64,000 bases of DNA from positions 1-64,000 of the forward strand of contig JANQQI010000092.1 in assembly GCA_028285085.1 (NCBI GenBank). Reading direction: 5' to 3'. Of the stretch, positions 9,159 through 17,678 are shown in pieces (the first letter of the stretch is position 1; the number at the start of each line of letters is the position of its first letter). The notes beneath the pieces are model-generated. The model did no database searches. It was given only the letters and a program-made list of their open reading frames with translations, and was not told the DNA's origin. A program made the translations under genes and the position numbers. The stretch comes from Saprospiraceae bacterium (GTDB taxonomy: Bacteria; Bacteroidota; Bacteroidia; Chitinophagales; Saprospiraceae).

Positions 9159-11132
9159 TTATTTCAAAACGACGGTGTTCAACTTCTTTGCCAGCTCATC
9201 GCGCATGGCGATAAGGCGTTGCTGCATTTTGAGTAACTTCATCATCTTGCCAGTATCTGAGCCGATATCCTTTAGCCGCTGCTGATTTTTTGCACACATT
9301 TGGATGAGCTTACGCAGCTTGAAGCGATGCAAAGCGTAGATACTATCCTTGGTGAAGTTGTCTTCCGGCTTAGGTTGCGTATTAAGATCGATGTCGTGAA
9401 TGGCTTTCCAGTTCTCGCTGTATTCAAAGGGACTTTGCAGAACGTTTACCGCAATTTCCCGGATTTGATCATCCGCGTGATTGGTAAAATGACTCGTCGT
9501 TATCTTTTGCTTTTTCACCAATAATCGGTGGCACTCCTTTGCAATAGCTTCGTAAGCTTTATTATCAAAATCATTGATGACTTCTTCGATATTGCTCAAG
9601 ACATAAGCTGCGACGCTAAGTTGATGCTCTTGATCAAAGATTTTATCTCCACCGGCAATAAGAATCCGTACAATATCACGCTCCTGAAGCTCGAGGGTTT
9701 GCCCTTTGCGAGTGGTGTCGGACTGCATTTGCCCCAAGCCCGATTCGGGACTTGGCTGAATGTGGATGAGTTCGTTTCTGGTATCCGCTTGTTGCTGGGG
9801 GCTGGGTGTAGCTTCTCGCTTTTGGCGTTGCTTGCGCAACCGCTCACCAACGATTTTGTTAGTTTCATCAACGAGGATGCTTTCGCTCATTTCCAGCACA
9901 TTCGCACATTCCTTCACATAGACTGAACGCTTCAGTGGATCGGGAATGCCGGCGATACTCTTGACAATATCTTTAACTAGTTTCGCTTTCTTAACGGGAT
10001 CACCTTTCGTCTCGGCAAGTAGAAGATTCGTTTTAAACAGAATGAAGTCTTGTGCTTGCTCCTCAACGTAGGTTTCAAAAGCCGTGGTACCGACTTGTTG
10101 TAAATAAGAATCGGGATCTTCTCCTTCGGGTAAAAGGACCACCTTGACATTCATATCCTGTTCCAACACCAGATCTAAACCACGTAAAGCGGCTTTGATT
10201 CCCGCTGGGTCACCATCGTAAATGATTTTTATGTTGGGGGTGTACCGCTTGATCAGTTGAATTTGGCCAACGGTGAGGGAGGTGCCGGAGGAGGCAACGA
10301 CGTTTTCAATGCCGGCTTGGTGGAGGGATAAAACATCCGTATAGCCTTCCACCAGGATACATTCTTCCTTTTGGCGAATGGCCCGCTTGGCAAAATAGGC
10401 ACCGTAGAGTACTTTGCTTTTATTATAAATCTCCGTCTCGGGCGAATTGATGTACTTGGGGATTTTCTTGTCCTTCTGTAAGGTACGTCCACCAAAGCCG
10501 ATCACCTTGCCGGTCATATTATGGATTGTAAACATGACCCGGTCGCGGAAAAAATCACTATTGTATTTACTGGTTAGACCTAGTTTTTTGAGCTTTTCAA
10601 CATTATAACCGGTATGCACCGCTTTTACGGTAAATGCATCCTTTTTTGCAGGCGCGTAGCCCAAGCCAAATTTGCGGATGATCTCTTCTCGGAAGCCTCG
10701 CTCCTTAAAATAGGCCAAGCCTACGCTTTTTCCGGTATCGGTTTCAAAGAGCTGCTCTTGATAATATTGCTTAGCGAAGTCCGTAATGAGGTATAGACTG
10801 TCGAGTAGTTGCCGTTCTTCACGGTTTTCTTGTGTCGTTTGGGTCTCCTCAATGTCGATATTATACTTCTTGGCCAGATAGCGCAGTGCCTCGGGAAAGC
10901 TAAAGTTTTCGTGCTCCATTAAAAACTGAGCGCTATTCCCTCCTTTACCACAACCAAAGCATTTATAGATGTTTTTTGCCGGCGATACCGTGAAGGAAGG
11001 CGTCTTTTCATTGTGAAATGGACACAAGCCAAGCATATTTACTCCACGTCGACGTAGCGTAACAAAGTCTTGGACCACATCTTCAATCTTGGCCGTCTCG
11101 AGAATCTCCTGTACAGACTTTTGTGAAATCAT
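9159..11132 (-). CDS. dnaG: DNA primase
   Basis: 657 residues, normal for Bacteroidota. It synthesises RNA primers at the replication fork with the replicative helicase. The CHC2 zinc finger is at 37-61 (C37, H40, C58, C61; CPFHNEKTPSF...YKCFGCG). The primase core follows, with the Toprim domain at about 258-340, including E262 in LVEGYTDVLSL and YDGDPAG at 305-311. The C-terminal ~200 residues would be the helicase-interaction region, preceded by a low-complexity linker rich in Gln, Arg and Ser (about 430-470). The start chosen is the ATG with MISQKSVQEILETA, the usual N-terminus. It is divergent from the zinc-ribbon gene across an unusually long non-coding interval. Confidence 0.97.
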   Translation of the reverse strand: MISQKSVQEILETAKIEDVVQDFVTLRRRGVNMLGLCPFHNEKTPSFTVSPAKNIYKCFGCGKGGNSAQFLMEHENFSFPEALRYLAKKYNIDIEETQTTQENREERQLLDSLYLITDFAKQYYQEQLFETDTGKSVGLAYFKERGFREEIIRKFGLGYAPAKKDAFTVKAVHTGYNVEKLKKLGLTSKYNSDFFRDRVMFTIHNMTGKVIGFGGRTLQKDKKIPKYINSPETEIYNKSKVLYGAYFAKRAIRQKEECILVEGYTDVLSLHQAGIENVVASSGTSLTVGQIQLIKRYTPNIKIIYDGDPAGIKAALRGLDLVLEQDMNVKVVLLPEGEDPDSYLQQVGTTAFETYVEEQAQDFILFKTNLLLAETKGDPVKKAKLVKDIVKSIAGIPDPLKRSVYVKECANVLEMSESILVDETNKIVGERLRKQRQKREATPSPQQQADTRNELIHIQPSPESGLGQMQSDTTRKGQTLELQERDIVRILIAGGDKIFDQEHQLSVAAYVLSNIEEVINDFDNKAYEAIAKECHRLLVKKQKITTSHFTNHADDQIREIAVNVLQSPFEYSENWKAIHDIDLNTQPKPEDNFTKDSIYALHRFKLRKLIQMCAKNQQRLKDIGSDTGKMMKLLKMQQRLIAMRDELAKKLNTVVLK

Positions 11133-11539
11133 ATCGACGCTTAAGAGGATTTTAACAGCGTTAACAGCACATTCTATGGGCTCTTAACATCTCTAAAATA
11201 CGAAAAAATAGGGGTTTAAAATTTAATTAACAGGCGTTAAAAACATTAACCACAATTTGTTTTAATGTGAAAAGTGTATGATTATCAGTTTTTTATAAAA
11301 ATTATTTTAACACAAGTAAAAAACACTAACAAAACCTTAGCTCGAAAACAGCATAATAAAAAAAGAATTCCGCGTTTATAGGGTGAATTTACAAAACAAC
11401 AGGTCCTAAAGGGACAATTCAAAACACAAACACCAAAACGCGGGAAGCTCGAAAGCAAGTTTCCAAACGCTTGAAAGAAAGACCAAACTTACTTCATTTT
11501 TCCCAAAGCAAAAATATAAATCGTCTCTTGACGAAGTAA
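11133..11539. other. AT-rich intergenic stretch before the tandem repeats
   Basis: No protein gene is visible. The stretch is AT-rich with several TTAAC motifs near dnaG. Around 11370-11443 there is an inverted pair, CCGCGTTT (11370-11377) with AAACGCGG (11436-11443), enclosing a small GTCC/GGAC hairpin near 11404-11415, so an RNA or cruciform structure is possible. Confidence 0.5.
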
Positions 11540-11567
11540 GAATAATGGGTGTTCTCATAGTGTGTGG

Positions 11568-11607
11568 GCTGCCCCGCGATCGAAAGTGGTCGCTGGGGTA
11601 GTTTTTT
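11568..11607 (+). terminator. Hairpin with T-run, unit 1
   Basis: Stem GCTGCCCC-GCGATC pairs with GGTCGC-T-GGGGTAGT (one T bulge, loop GAAAGT), followed by TTTTTT. Confidence 0.7.
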
Positions 11608-11682
11608 ACCCAAAAAAATTGACATCACGCTGATCTCGATCAGTTCCCGATAAAGAATAATGGGTGTTCTCATAGTGTGTGG

Positions 11683-11723
11683 GCTGCCCCGCGATCGAAA
11701 GTGATCGCTGGGGTAGTTTTTTT
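11683..11723 (+). terminator. Hairpin with T-run, unit 2
   Basis: Same stem as unit 1, but GATCGC turns the wobble pair into a Watson-Crick pair; followed by a run of seven T. Confidence 0.7.
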
Positions 11724-11798
11724 ACCCAAAAAAATTGACATCACGCTGATCTTGATCAGTCCCCGATAAAGAATAATGGGTGTTCTCATAGTGTGTGG

Positions 11799-11839
11799 GC
11801 TGCCCCGCGATCGAAAGTGGTCGCTGGGGTAGTTTTTTT
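11799..11839 (+). terminator. Hairpin with T-run, unit 3
   Basis: Stem identical to unit 1; followed by a run of seven T. Confidence 0.7.
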
Positions 11840-11915
11840 ACCCAACTTAAAAATGACTTCAAGCCGATTCACTTCGGCTCTCGATAAAGAATATGGGTGT
11901 TCTCATAGTGTGTGG

Positions 11916-11957
11916 GCTGCCCCGTGACCAAAAGAGGTCGTCGGGGTAGTTTTTTTT
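11916..11957 (+). terminator. Hairpin with T-run, unit 4
   Basis: Stem arm GTGACC pairs with GGTCGT, loop AAAAGA; followed by eight T. An outer pairing GGGTG (near 11894) with CACCC (near 11962) is also possible. Confidence 0.7.
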
Positions 11958-12094
11958 AGAGCACCCCTTATCTGATCTATTACGTGCTTCTGATAATAAG
12001 CCATCATCTGAATACTTCTTTTCCTTGTATTCCTCATCTCACCTTAAGCACACATTTTCAGAATAAAGTCTATTTTTGTAGCGAATTGTGAGCT

Positions 12095-13036
12095 ATGCCT
12101 AATTGTTGGAATTGTCAGGAACGCTTGGTGCCCGGCGCCAAATTTTGTAGCCAGTGCGGTGTGCGGATACCCGCAGCGGGACCGATTTGTCCGCATTGCC
12201 AAAGCCAGAATGAAGTCGGGGCGAAGCAATGCTATAATTGCGGCCATTCGCTGACCATTCAGCTTAATGGTGCAAGAATTTACAGTCCGCGCTATCCACT
12301 CGAATTTCAATTACCGGAAAAGCTAACCAGCCAGATTCGAAATCATTTCTTTAAGGATTTTCAAGAGCAGATCGAAGAGCAATTGGATCGTAATGGCTTT
12401 CGTAAGTATTTCGACCATTTTTATAAAAGTGGGTTTTACAAGAACTTTGATCGGCGTACCGAGCAACTGGCTGAAGAAGTACGTTCCGTTTACCTGCATC
12501 GACCAGATAAAGCTGCCGAGGAAGCGGATCAACTGCTCAGTCGTACGTTTCATGCTTTCATCGATCACTTCATTCTGGTTCACGCTAAGCCGATCCACAA
12601 ACTACAATTGCCACAAAAGATTTTGCGCTACCACGATCTGCCATCCGAGCGATTGGATTTGCGGCAAATGATTTTGGATTATCTGGACTTCGAGCACGAA
12701 TCCGAAAAAGTCTACGTCAATTTTCTCCAAATGCCAGCGACCAAGCTGCGCAATGCTACTCAATCCTTTCTGTTTGCTGCACCGGAGGAAAAACTCTTCT
12801 TTATTTGCGACCAAACTGTATTTGGCTCGTGTCGGGAAGGCTTCGCGATGACTGACCAAGCCCTGTATTGGAAGAGTCATTTCAATCCGGCGATGACCGT
12901 TCGCTACAACGAACTCTCTACGATTCGTCGGGAAAGTGAATGGCTGAGTATCAACGATCTTTTCTTCAACGTCTCTCCATCCATGAATTTAAAAATGCTC
13001 AAGCTGTTACGTAAAATCAAGTCTTTGAAATTCTAG
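12095..13036 (+). CDS. Double zinc-ribbon protein of unknown function
   Basis: 313 residues. Two zinc ribbons lie at the N-terminus: C4, C7, C18, C21 (CWNCQERLVPGAKFCSQCG) and C32, C35, C46, C49 (CPHCQSQNEVGAKQCYNCG). This matches the DZR/zinc-ribbon type found on many regulatory or scaffold proteins. The remaining ~260 residues are not recognised. They are charged and mostly helical up to about 200, then give way to beta-rich sequence (FFICDQTVFGSCREGFAMTD) with the feel of a PH/GRAM-like domain; that last point is only an impression. No signal peptide, so cytoplasmic. The gene stands alone downstream of the tandem structured repeats. Confidence 0.8.
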   Translation: MPNCWNCQERLVPGAKFCSQCGVRIPAAGPICPHCQSQNEVGAKQCYNCGHSLTIQLNGARIYSPRYPLEFQLPEKLTSQIRNHFFKDFQEQIEEQLDRNGFRKYFDHFYKSGFYKNFDRRTEQLAEEVRSVYLHRPDKAAEEADQLLSRTFHAFIDHFILVHAKPIHKLQLPQKILRYHDLPSERLDLRQMILDYLDFEHESEKVYVNFLQMPATKLRNATQSFLFAAPEEKLFFICDQTVFGSCREGFAMTDQALYWKSHFNPAMTVRYNELSTIRRESEWLSINDLFFNVSPSMNLKMLKLLRKIKSLKF

Positions 13037-13148
13037 TGCTCATCTGGGAATGCACTTTGACTATTTTCTTTCCGGCGGAAGTGTTCTGGTATTGTTATAA
13101 AAAGCAATATATTCAAGCGATTTTATAACCCTAAAAATAACACCAATC

Positions 13149-14042
13149 ATGTCAACTCCGACTTACACCAACCTCGTTTTCGAGGGGGGCGGCGTCAAAG
13201 GTATTGCCTACGCCGGTGCTCTAAAAGTACTCGAAGATCAAAAAATTCTGGATAAGATCGAAAAGGTAGCGGGCACTTCCGCCGGCTCAATTGTCGCAAC
13301 GCTGGTTAGTCTGCGCTACTCGGCTGCGGAAATTAAGACCATCATTAACCACACCGATTTTGCTTCTTTCGAAGATCACAAAAATCTCTTCGGGGTTGTG
13401 GAACACTATGGCATCTACAGAGGGCAAACCTTTCTAAAATGGCTCAAACTTTTGATTAGAAACAAAGACTTCAACGAAAATATCACTTTTGCGGAGCTAA
13501 AGGCCAAAGGATGCCGAGCACTACATGTTTTTGCAACCGACTTGAATATGAAGCAAGTCAAGGAATTTAGTGCTGAAACAACGCCGAATACTGTGGTTGC
13601 GGAGGCCGTCCGCGCCTCGATGTCCATCCCGCTGTTTTTCCAGGCTTGGCAATTTCCTAATAGTGTTCCTGATGACCACCTTTATGTGGATGGTGGGACC
13701 GTTTATAATTATCCCATTACTTGTTTTGATGAAAACAATGAGCCCAATATGGCGACCTTAGGTTTGCATTTGGATAATATTCGCGGTGTACGCAAGGATG
13801 ATAACTTAGAAAAAGGGCATATCTTTAAATACATCAAATATCTGTTCGAAACCTTGTTGGATGCACAAGTAATTGATTTTGAACGGAATCCAAGCGCAAT
13901 GAAGCGCACAGTGCGTATTGATGACCACGGGATATCGGCTACGGATTTCAAAATTACCAAAGCAGAGAAAGAAGAACTTTACAACTCGGGTATCAATGAT
14001 ACCAAAGCTTTTTTAGCTAAGGTGGCACTTCCTGACGCCTAA
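13149..14042 (+). CDS. Patatin-like phospholipase
   Basis: 297 residues. The patatin catalytic layout is complete: oxyanion loop GGGVKG at 13-18, nucleophile S44 in GTSAG, and the dyad aspartate D181 in VDGGTVYNYP. Such enzymes hydrolyse acyl esters of phospholipids or related lipids. There is no signal peptide and no outer-membrane barrel, so this is the small cytoplasmic type rather than the PlpD type. It is preceded by 112 bases without any obvious signal. Substrate cannot be inferred from sequence. Confidence 0.92.
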   Translation: MSTPTYTNLVFEGGGVKGIAYAGALKVLEDQKILDKIEKVAGTSAGSIVATLVSLRYSAAEIKTIINHTDFASFEDHKNLFGVVEHYGIYRGQTFLKWLKLLIRNKDFNENITFAELKAKGCRALHVFATDLNMKQVKEFSAETTPNTVVAEAVRASMSIPLFFQAWQFPNSVPDDHLYVDGGTVYNYPITCFDENNEPNMATLGLHLDNIRGVRKDDNLEKGHIFKYIKYLFETLLDAQVIDFERNPSAMKRTVRIDDHGISATDFKITKAEKEELYNSGINDTKAFLAKVALPDA

Positions 14043-14123
14043 GCGAAAGCTGGATTTCTCTCCGAAATTGCTTTAACTTTAGCCCGAAAACGATGCCTGT
14101 TCTCGGGCTAAAATATTGCTGCT

Positions 14124-14681
14124 ATGAATCGAATTCAGTTAATTTTTCTGTGCTTAATTTGTTTGGGCTTAATAGCCTGTGGTGACGATGATGATACCCC
14201 CGAAACAACTGGTCCAACGGGCCCGAGCTTTTCGGAAAGTTGCTGTGCTAATCCACCCATCGATACCATCGTTAATGGAATCAATATTTTCGTACCTAAC
14301 GCCATTTCGGCCAATGGGGATGGCATTAATGATGTATTTGCAATTTTTGCCACAGAGGGCTTGGCTCGGATAAAAAAGTTAGTCATTGGCTCTAATATTC
14401 CACAAGTTGAGCTATTGGATGTTGAAGATGTTTTGGTGGATGAATTTAGCTGGGATGGGACTGATCTAGACGGAAATTTGGAGGCGGGTGTATTCGTCTA
14501 TTCTATTTTTTTAGAAGATGAAGACGGTAATGAAATTGTACTGCAAGATGAAATCTGTGTACGTACTGGTGGACTCACTTTGCCCTGTGTGGATAATGAA
14601 GGGAATTGCGGCTATGGCATTCAATATAGTGTAACCACCGGCTACAATCCCAATTTGGATACTTTCGAAGCGTGTGAATAA
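14124..14681 (+). CDS. Lipoprotein with CHU_C-like domain
   Basis: 185 residues. The lipobox LGLIAC puts the lipidated cysteine at about residue 19, followed by an acidic DDDD stretch typical of Bacteroidota surface lipoprotein export signals. From about 52 the sequence IFVPNAISANGDGINDVFAIF is the hallmark opening of the CHU_C/gliding-motility-associated C-terminal domain. It continues through FSWDGTDLDGNLEAGVFVYSI. Here that domain is the main body of a small lipoprotein rather than the tail of a long protein. Probably on the outer membrane; function unknown. Confidence 0.8.
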   Translation: MNRIQLIFLCLICLGLIACGDDDDTPETTGPTGPSFSESCCANPPIDTIVNGINIFVPNAISANGDGINDVFAIFATEGLARIKKLVIGSNIPQVELLDVEDVLVDEFSWDGTDLDGNLEAGVFVYSIFLEDEDGNEIVLQDEICVRTGGLTLPCVDNEGNCGYGIQYSVTTGYNPNLDTFEACE

Positions 14682-14687
14682 GAAAGC

Positions 14688-14714
14688 GGGACGCCTTCAT
14701 TTAGAAGACGCCCC
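14688..14714. terminator. Imperfect hairpin between convergent genes
   Basis: GGGACGCCTTC pairs with GAAGACGCCCC with two mismatches, located between two convergent stop codons. No strong T-run on either side. Confidence 0.4.
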
Positions 14715-14740
14715 ACTTAACTTCTCACTAGTTCTAATTT

Positions 14741-15769
14741 TTAAACCGTTGCAGAGACTGGAGTGTTCACCCAAGACGGAACATTTAATCCGCTCTTAAG
14801 CGCAGGCACGGTACCATTATAGGTGAAAAGCCCCATTTGCTGCTGGCCGGCCGGCTTGCCTGGATGATCAAAAGCTTGGAATACACATAATGGTGTGCAA
14901 ATGCCATTGGTATTCATTTCTCCATCTAGCCAGGTAAACATATCGTCAATGACGGTAATCTCATTGCTTAAACCAAATTCAGCGGAATAGCCCGTTTCTC
15001 CGACAAATACCTGAGGTGTCGTGCCCAGGGTATTTTCGACATTATTGAAATAGGTGCTAACCGTATTGAAATTGGTGCTTTGTCCGCCGTTTTGTGTGTA
15101 TTGGTTGAAGAAAACAAAAGCTTTCCCTCCATTCCAGTTACTCGACCAGTTAGTGTTAACATAAGTGGTCATTTGTGAAGCGACTTTATTAGCCGAAGGA
15201 TTTGTCAGCGGATAGTTAGCGATGATCGTTGTAACGGGAAGATCACCTAAGCCTTGGTTGTTAAGTGAAGTCTTCAAGTTATCAAAAGCGGTAGGTAGCC
15301 AAGTATTCAAGTAGTTATTAAAGTCTGTTGAATCGGAAGGAGGAGGCCCGTTTTGGTCAATTTCGTTGCCTAAGCAGATACATTTCAGATGTTTCAAAGT
15401 GGTGTTAACGTCACCAAATGCCTGAATCAGCATCGTGACCCATTTGTCGGTGTAAGTAGAGCTAGTCATCAAACCAGCACTCCAAGGGGTACCAAAGCCG
15501 CCTTGAGCCAGCGCGCTATTATTCGTCCCCATAATCAATTGTAGGGTTTGTCCACTGTAGCCTGTAACGAAATCAATCACTTGTTGCTGAGTCGGATCCA
15601 TTTCCACTGTCGTAGTACCAACTGTGGCACAGTGAAAAGTCTTGATGAGGCTGAAGTACTTTGCGACTTCGGTAAGATCAGTCTGGATGTCCATGTTAGT
15701 GCGTCCCATGGTCCAACTTTCGTAGTTGATGCCTACGGGATAGTCGAAAGGCGTGTTGATGGTAGACAT
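14741..15769 (-). CDS. Glycoside hydrolase family 17-like protein
   Basis: 342 residues. The two diagnostic acidic motifs of GH17 (endo-beta-1,3-glucanase clan) are present: LGNEIDQNG with acid/base E136 and VFVGETGYSA with nucleophile E258. The N-terminus FDYPVGINYESWTMGR is a barrel strand in the expected place. There is no signal peptide or carbohydrate-binding module, unusual for a secreted laminarinase and hinting at cytoplasmic action or an unusual export route. A beta-1,3-glucan or other beta-glucan substrate is inference. The gene stands alone between convergent neighbours. Confidence 0.8.
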   Translation of the reverse strand: MSTINTPFDYPVGINYESWTMGRTNMDIQTDLTEVAKYFSLIKTFHCATVGTTTVEMDPTQQQVIDFVTGYSGQTLQLIMGTNNSALAQGGFGTPWSAGLMTSSTYTDKWVTMLIQAFGDVNTTLKHLKCICLGNEIDQNGPPPSDSTDFNNYLNTWLPTAFDNLKTSLNNQGLGDLPVTTIIANYPLTNPSANKVASQMTTYVNTNWSSNWNGGKAFVFFNQYTQNGGQSTNFNTVSTYFNNVENTLGTTPQVFVGETGYSAEFGLSNEITVIDDMFTWLDGEMNTNGICTPLCVFQAFDHPGKPAGQQQMGLFTYNGTVPALKSGLNVPSWVNTPVSATV

Positions 15770-15932
15770 AATAACGTATTTAAGGGGTATGAAAAAATCG
15801 ACCGTTATTATGAGTTACGCTTTATTTTGCAATTGGTTACGTATTTTAAAATATTTGTATGTGAATTTTAAAAAATATGAAATATACTTGTGTGAGACCG
15901 CCTAATGCCAAGATGATTGACAGGTATCTAAC

Positions 15933-16565
15933 TTAGTTTGAATTAAGAAGATCGGAAGATTGAACGAGCTGGGCACCGGCGGCGGCCATGTCGGTAAGTG
16001 CTTGCGCCACATCACCTTCGGAGAGATTAACACCACGGCAGCCATCTTCAATGAGGAAAGTTTTTAACCCCAACTGGAGCGCGTCAATTACAGAGAATTT
16101 GACGCAATAATCCGTAGCAACCCCCATAATATATACTGAATCAACACCTTGATCTTTAAGATAATCACCTAAGCCGGTTGCTTTGCGGTGGCCATTATCA
16201 AAAAAACCGCTATAGCTATCAATTTCGGGATCGGTACCCTTGGGAAAGACCTTCGTGATCTGATCCGTTTGTAACTGCTTAACGAATTCAGCGCCAAAGC
16301 TACTCTGTACACAGTGGATAGGCCAAAGCACTTGTTGTAAACCGTGTAAATCAATCACCTGCCCTGGCTTTCGCCAAAGATGATTGGCGGCGAAGCTACC
16401 GTGGTCAGCGGGGTGCCAATCCTGGGTGGCGACGATAAGGTCAAATTTTGGCATCAACGCGTTCGCAATGGGAATAACCTGATCGCCTTCTGCAACGGGG
16501 AGTGCCCCCCAGGGCATAAAATCATTCTGTAAATCGATCAACAAAAGGGCTTGCATATTGGACAT
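15933..16565 (-). CDS. pncA: Nicotinamidase/pyrazinamidase
   Basis: 210 residues. It converts nicotinamide to nicotinate in NAD salvage. The catalytic triad is visible as D11 (LLIDLQNDF), K109 (FPKGTD) and C154 (VATDYCVKFSV). The metal site is D49, H51 (TQDWHPADHGSF) and H84 (WPIHCVQ). Length and motif order match cytoplasmic PncA. It is separated by 58 bases from the mnmD stop and may have its own promoter, though none is clear. Confidence 0.95.
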   Translation of the reverse strand: MSNMQALLLIDLQNDFMPWGALPVAEGDQVIPIANALMPKFDLIVATQDWHPADHGSFAANHLWRKPGQVIDLHGLQQVLWPIHCVQSSFGAEFVKQLQTDQITKVFPKGTDPEIDSYSGFFDNGHRKATGLGDYLKDQGVDSVYIMGVATDYCVKFSVIDALQLGLKTFLIEDGCRGVNLSEGDVAQALTDMAAAGAQLVQSSDLLNSN

Positions 16566-16622
16566 TATTTCAATTAGGATTTAACTTAATTCAAGTTGCG
16601 GATAATGCTTTAAGAAAATGGA

Positions 16623-17291
16623 TTATTTAGTTGCTCGGGTCATTTCCCGTTTACCGGGTGGCCCTTTGAGGCGTTCTACTTGAAAGCCAACGCGTTTCAT
16701 ACTCCGTTTGACTTCCCCTTTGGCACAGTAAGTGGTCAAAATACCATCTAGCTTGAGCGCGGCGTACATGCGCGCGAAAATCTCGTCGGTCCAAAGTTCC
16801 GGCTGCGCGCCCGGTGCAAAAGCGTCAAAATAAATGATATCGTAGCCTATTTGCTCATCAATTTCCTGAAAAGTCATCAAGCGTTTTTCAAACGAAAAGA
16901 AGGTCGTAATATCATGGCGTTCATTCCATTCGGCATGATGTAACTGTTCGAAAATAGATTGGTAATCTGGCTGATTGAGTATCTCGCTGTAATTGAGATT
17001 TCCAACCTGTGATTCGTCGATAGGGTAGGCCTCCACGGCAGTATATTGGATGAGTAAATTACGCTTTTCGGCTTCTAATAACGTCATAAAAGCGTTGAGG
17101 CCCGTACCAAAACCAATATCGAGAATCGCGATCTCTTGTTGGATGACCGCTTTGAAGCGTAGAGCGGCGTTAATGAAAACGTGTTGGGTCTCCTGGACAG
17201 CACCGAAGCGAGAGTGGTAGCTCACCCCAAATTCATGAGAACGAATGGAGTGGGAGCCATCTTCGGTAATAAATATTTCCCCCTGAGACAT
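16623..17291 (-). CDS. mnmD: MnmD-type tRNA methyltransferase
   Basis: 222 residues. SAM-binding motif ILDIGFGTGLNA at 57-67 and the family motif YFDAFAPGAQPELW at 154-167 place it with the methyltransferase half of MnmC. That half methylates 5-aminomethyl-uridine derivatives at the tRNA wobble position. The FAD-dependent oxidoreductase half of MnmC is absent, so this is the stand-alone form (MnmD) seen in many bacteria. Third gene of a tight minus-strand unit after the small lipoprotein and ytxJ. Confidence 0.92.
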   Translation of the reverse strand: MSQGEIFITEDGSHSIRSHEFGVSYHSRFGAVQETQHVFINAALRFKAVIQQEIAILDIGFGTGLNAFMTLLEAEKRNLLIQYTAVEAYPIDESQVGNLNYSEILNQPDYQSIFEQLHHAEWNERHDITTFFSFEKRLMTFQEIDEQIGYDIIYFDAFAPGAQPELWTDEIFARMYAALKLDGILTTYCAKGEVKRSMKRVGFQVERLKGPPGKREMTRATK

Positions 17292-17321
17292 AGCGCAGAT
17301 CGTTTGCCCAAATCTACGAAC

Positions 17322-17663
17322 TTATTCGCAAAGCATCTCTTTAATCTCCGCTACATTGATCTCTAAATGCGACAGTTCTAATTCGCATTCACCGTCCTGA
17401 ATAAACAAGAGCTGTGGGCTTTCGTGATGTGCGGCAAACGCATCGGCGATCTGTGCAGAAAGTTCACGTTGCTGTAAGACATCAAGCTTGTAGGCACGTA
17501 GTTCATCCGGAGAAAATGACCAGTCCTCTTCCAGACGAAACAATGCCATAGCACTACCCGAACAGGCGGTGCTATGCTTGAAAATGATACAGGGTGAAAT
17601 AGCAGAATCATCGATCAATTGTTGCAACTGATCGACTGATTCCAAGGGAATCCATGAAATCAT
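17322..17663 (-). CDS. ytxJ: Bacillithiol-type monothiol redox protein, YtxJ family
   Basis: 113 residues with a thioredoxin-like fold. FKHSTACSGSAM matches the YtxJ signature, with one active cysteine (C34) and no resolving CxxC partner. YtxJ proteins are thought to remove bacillithiol from oxidised proteins, so its presence argues that this organism makes bacillithiol. No bsh genes are in the window. It lies 15 bases after the small lipoprotein gene and 30 bases before mnmD, so likely one transcript. Confidence 0.87.
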   Translation of the reverse strand: MISWIPLESVDQLQQLIDDSAISPCIIFKHSTACSGSAMALFRLEEDWSFSPDELRAYKLDVLQQRELSAQIADAFAAHHESPQLLFIQDGECELELSHLEINVAEIKEMLCE

Positions 17664-17678
17664 GGAAGTCGAGTTAAA

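Larger units (their letters stand above)
11540..11957 (+). repeat. Four tandem structured units, candidate small-RNA array
   Basis: Units begin at 11540, 11655, 11771 and 11889 (115, 116, 118 and at least 69 bases). Each starts GAATAATGGGTGTTCTCATAG (copy 4 lacks one AA step), continues GTGTGTGGGCTGCCCC, then forms a hairpin and ends in 6-8 T. Stem changes are compensated between copies: GCGATC/GGTCGC, GCGATC/GATCGC, GTGACC/GGTCGT. Between units 1-2, 2-3 and 3-4 lies a second hairpin that changes sequence but keeps pairing: CTGAT/ATCAG, CTGAT/ATCAG, then AGCCGA/TCGGCT. No plus-strand gene precedes these terminators (dnaG runs away). I infer four short transcripts, or a stack of transcription barriers in front of the zinc-ribbon gene. 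No known RNA family was recognised. Confidence 0.75.

Noticed and set aside
11614-11660. TTGACA in the tandem units as a classical -35 box
   Set aside because: No -10 box at 16-19 bases, and Bacteroidota use a different consensus; distance to AATAAT is over 30.
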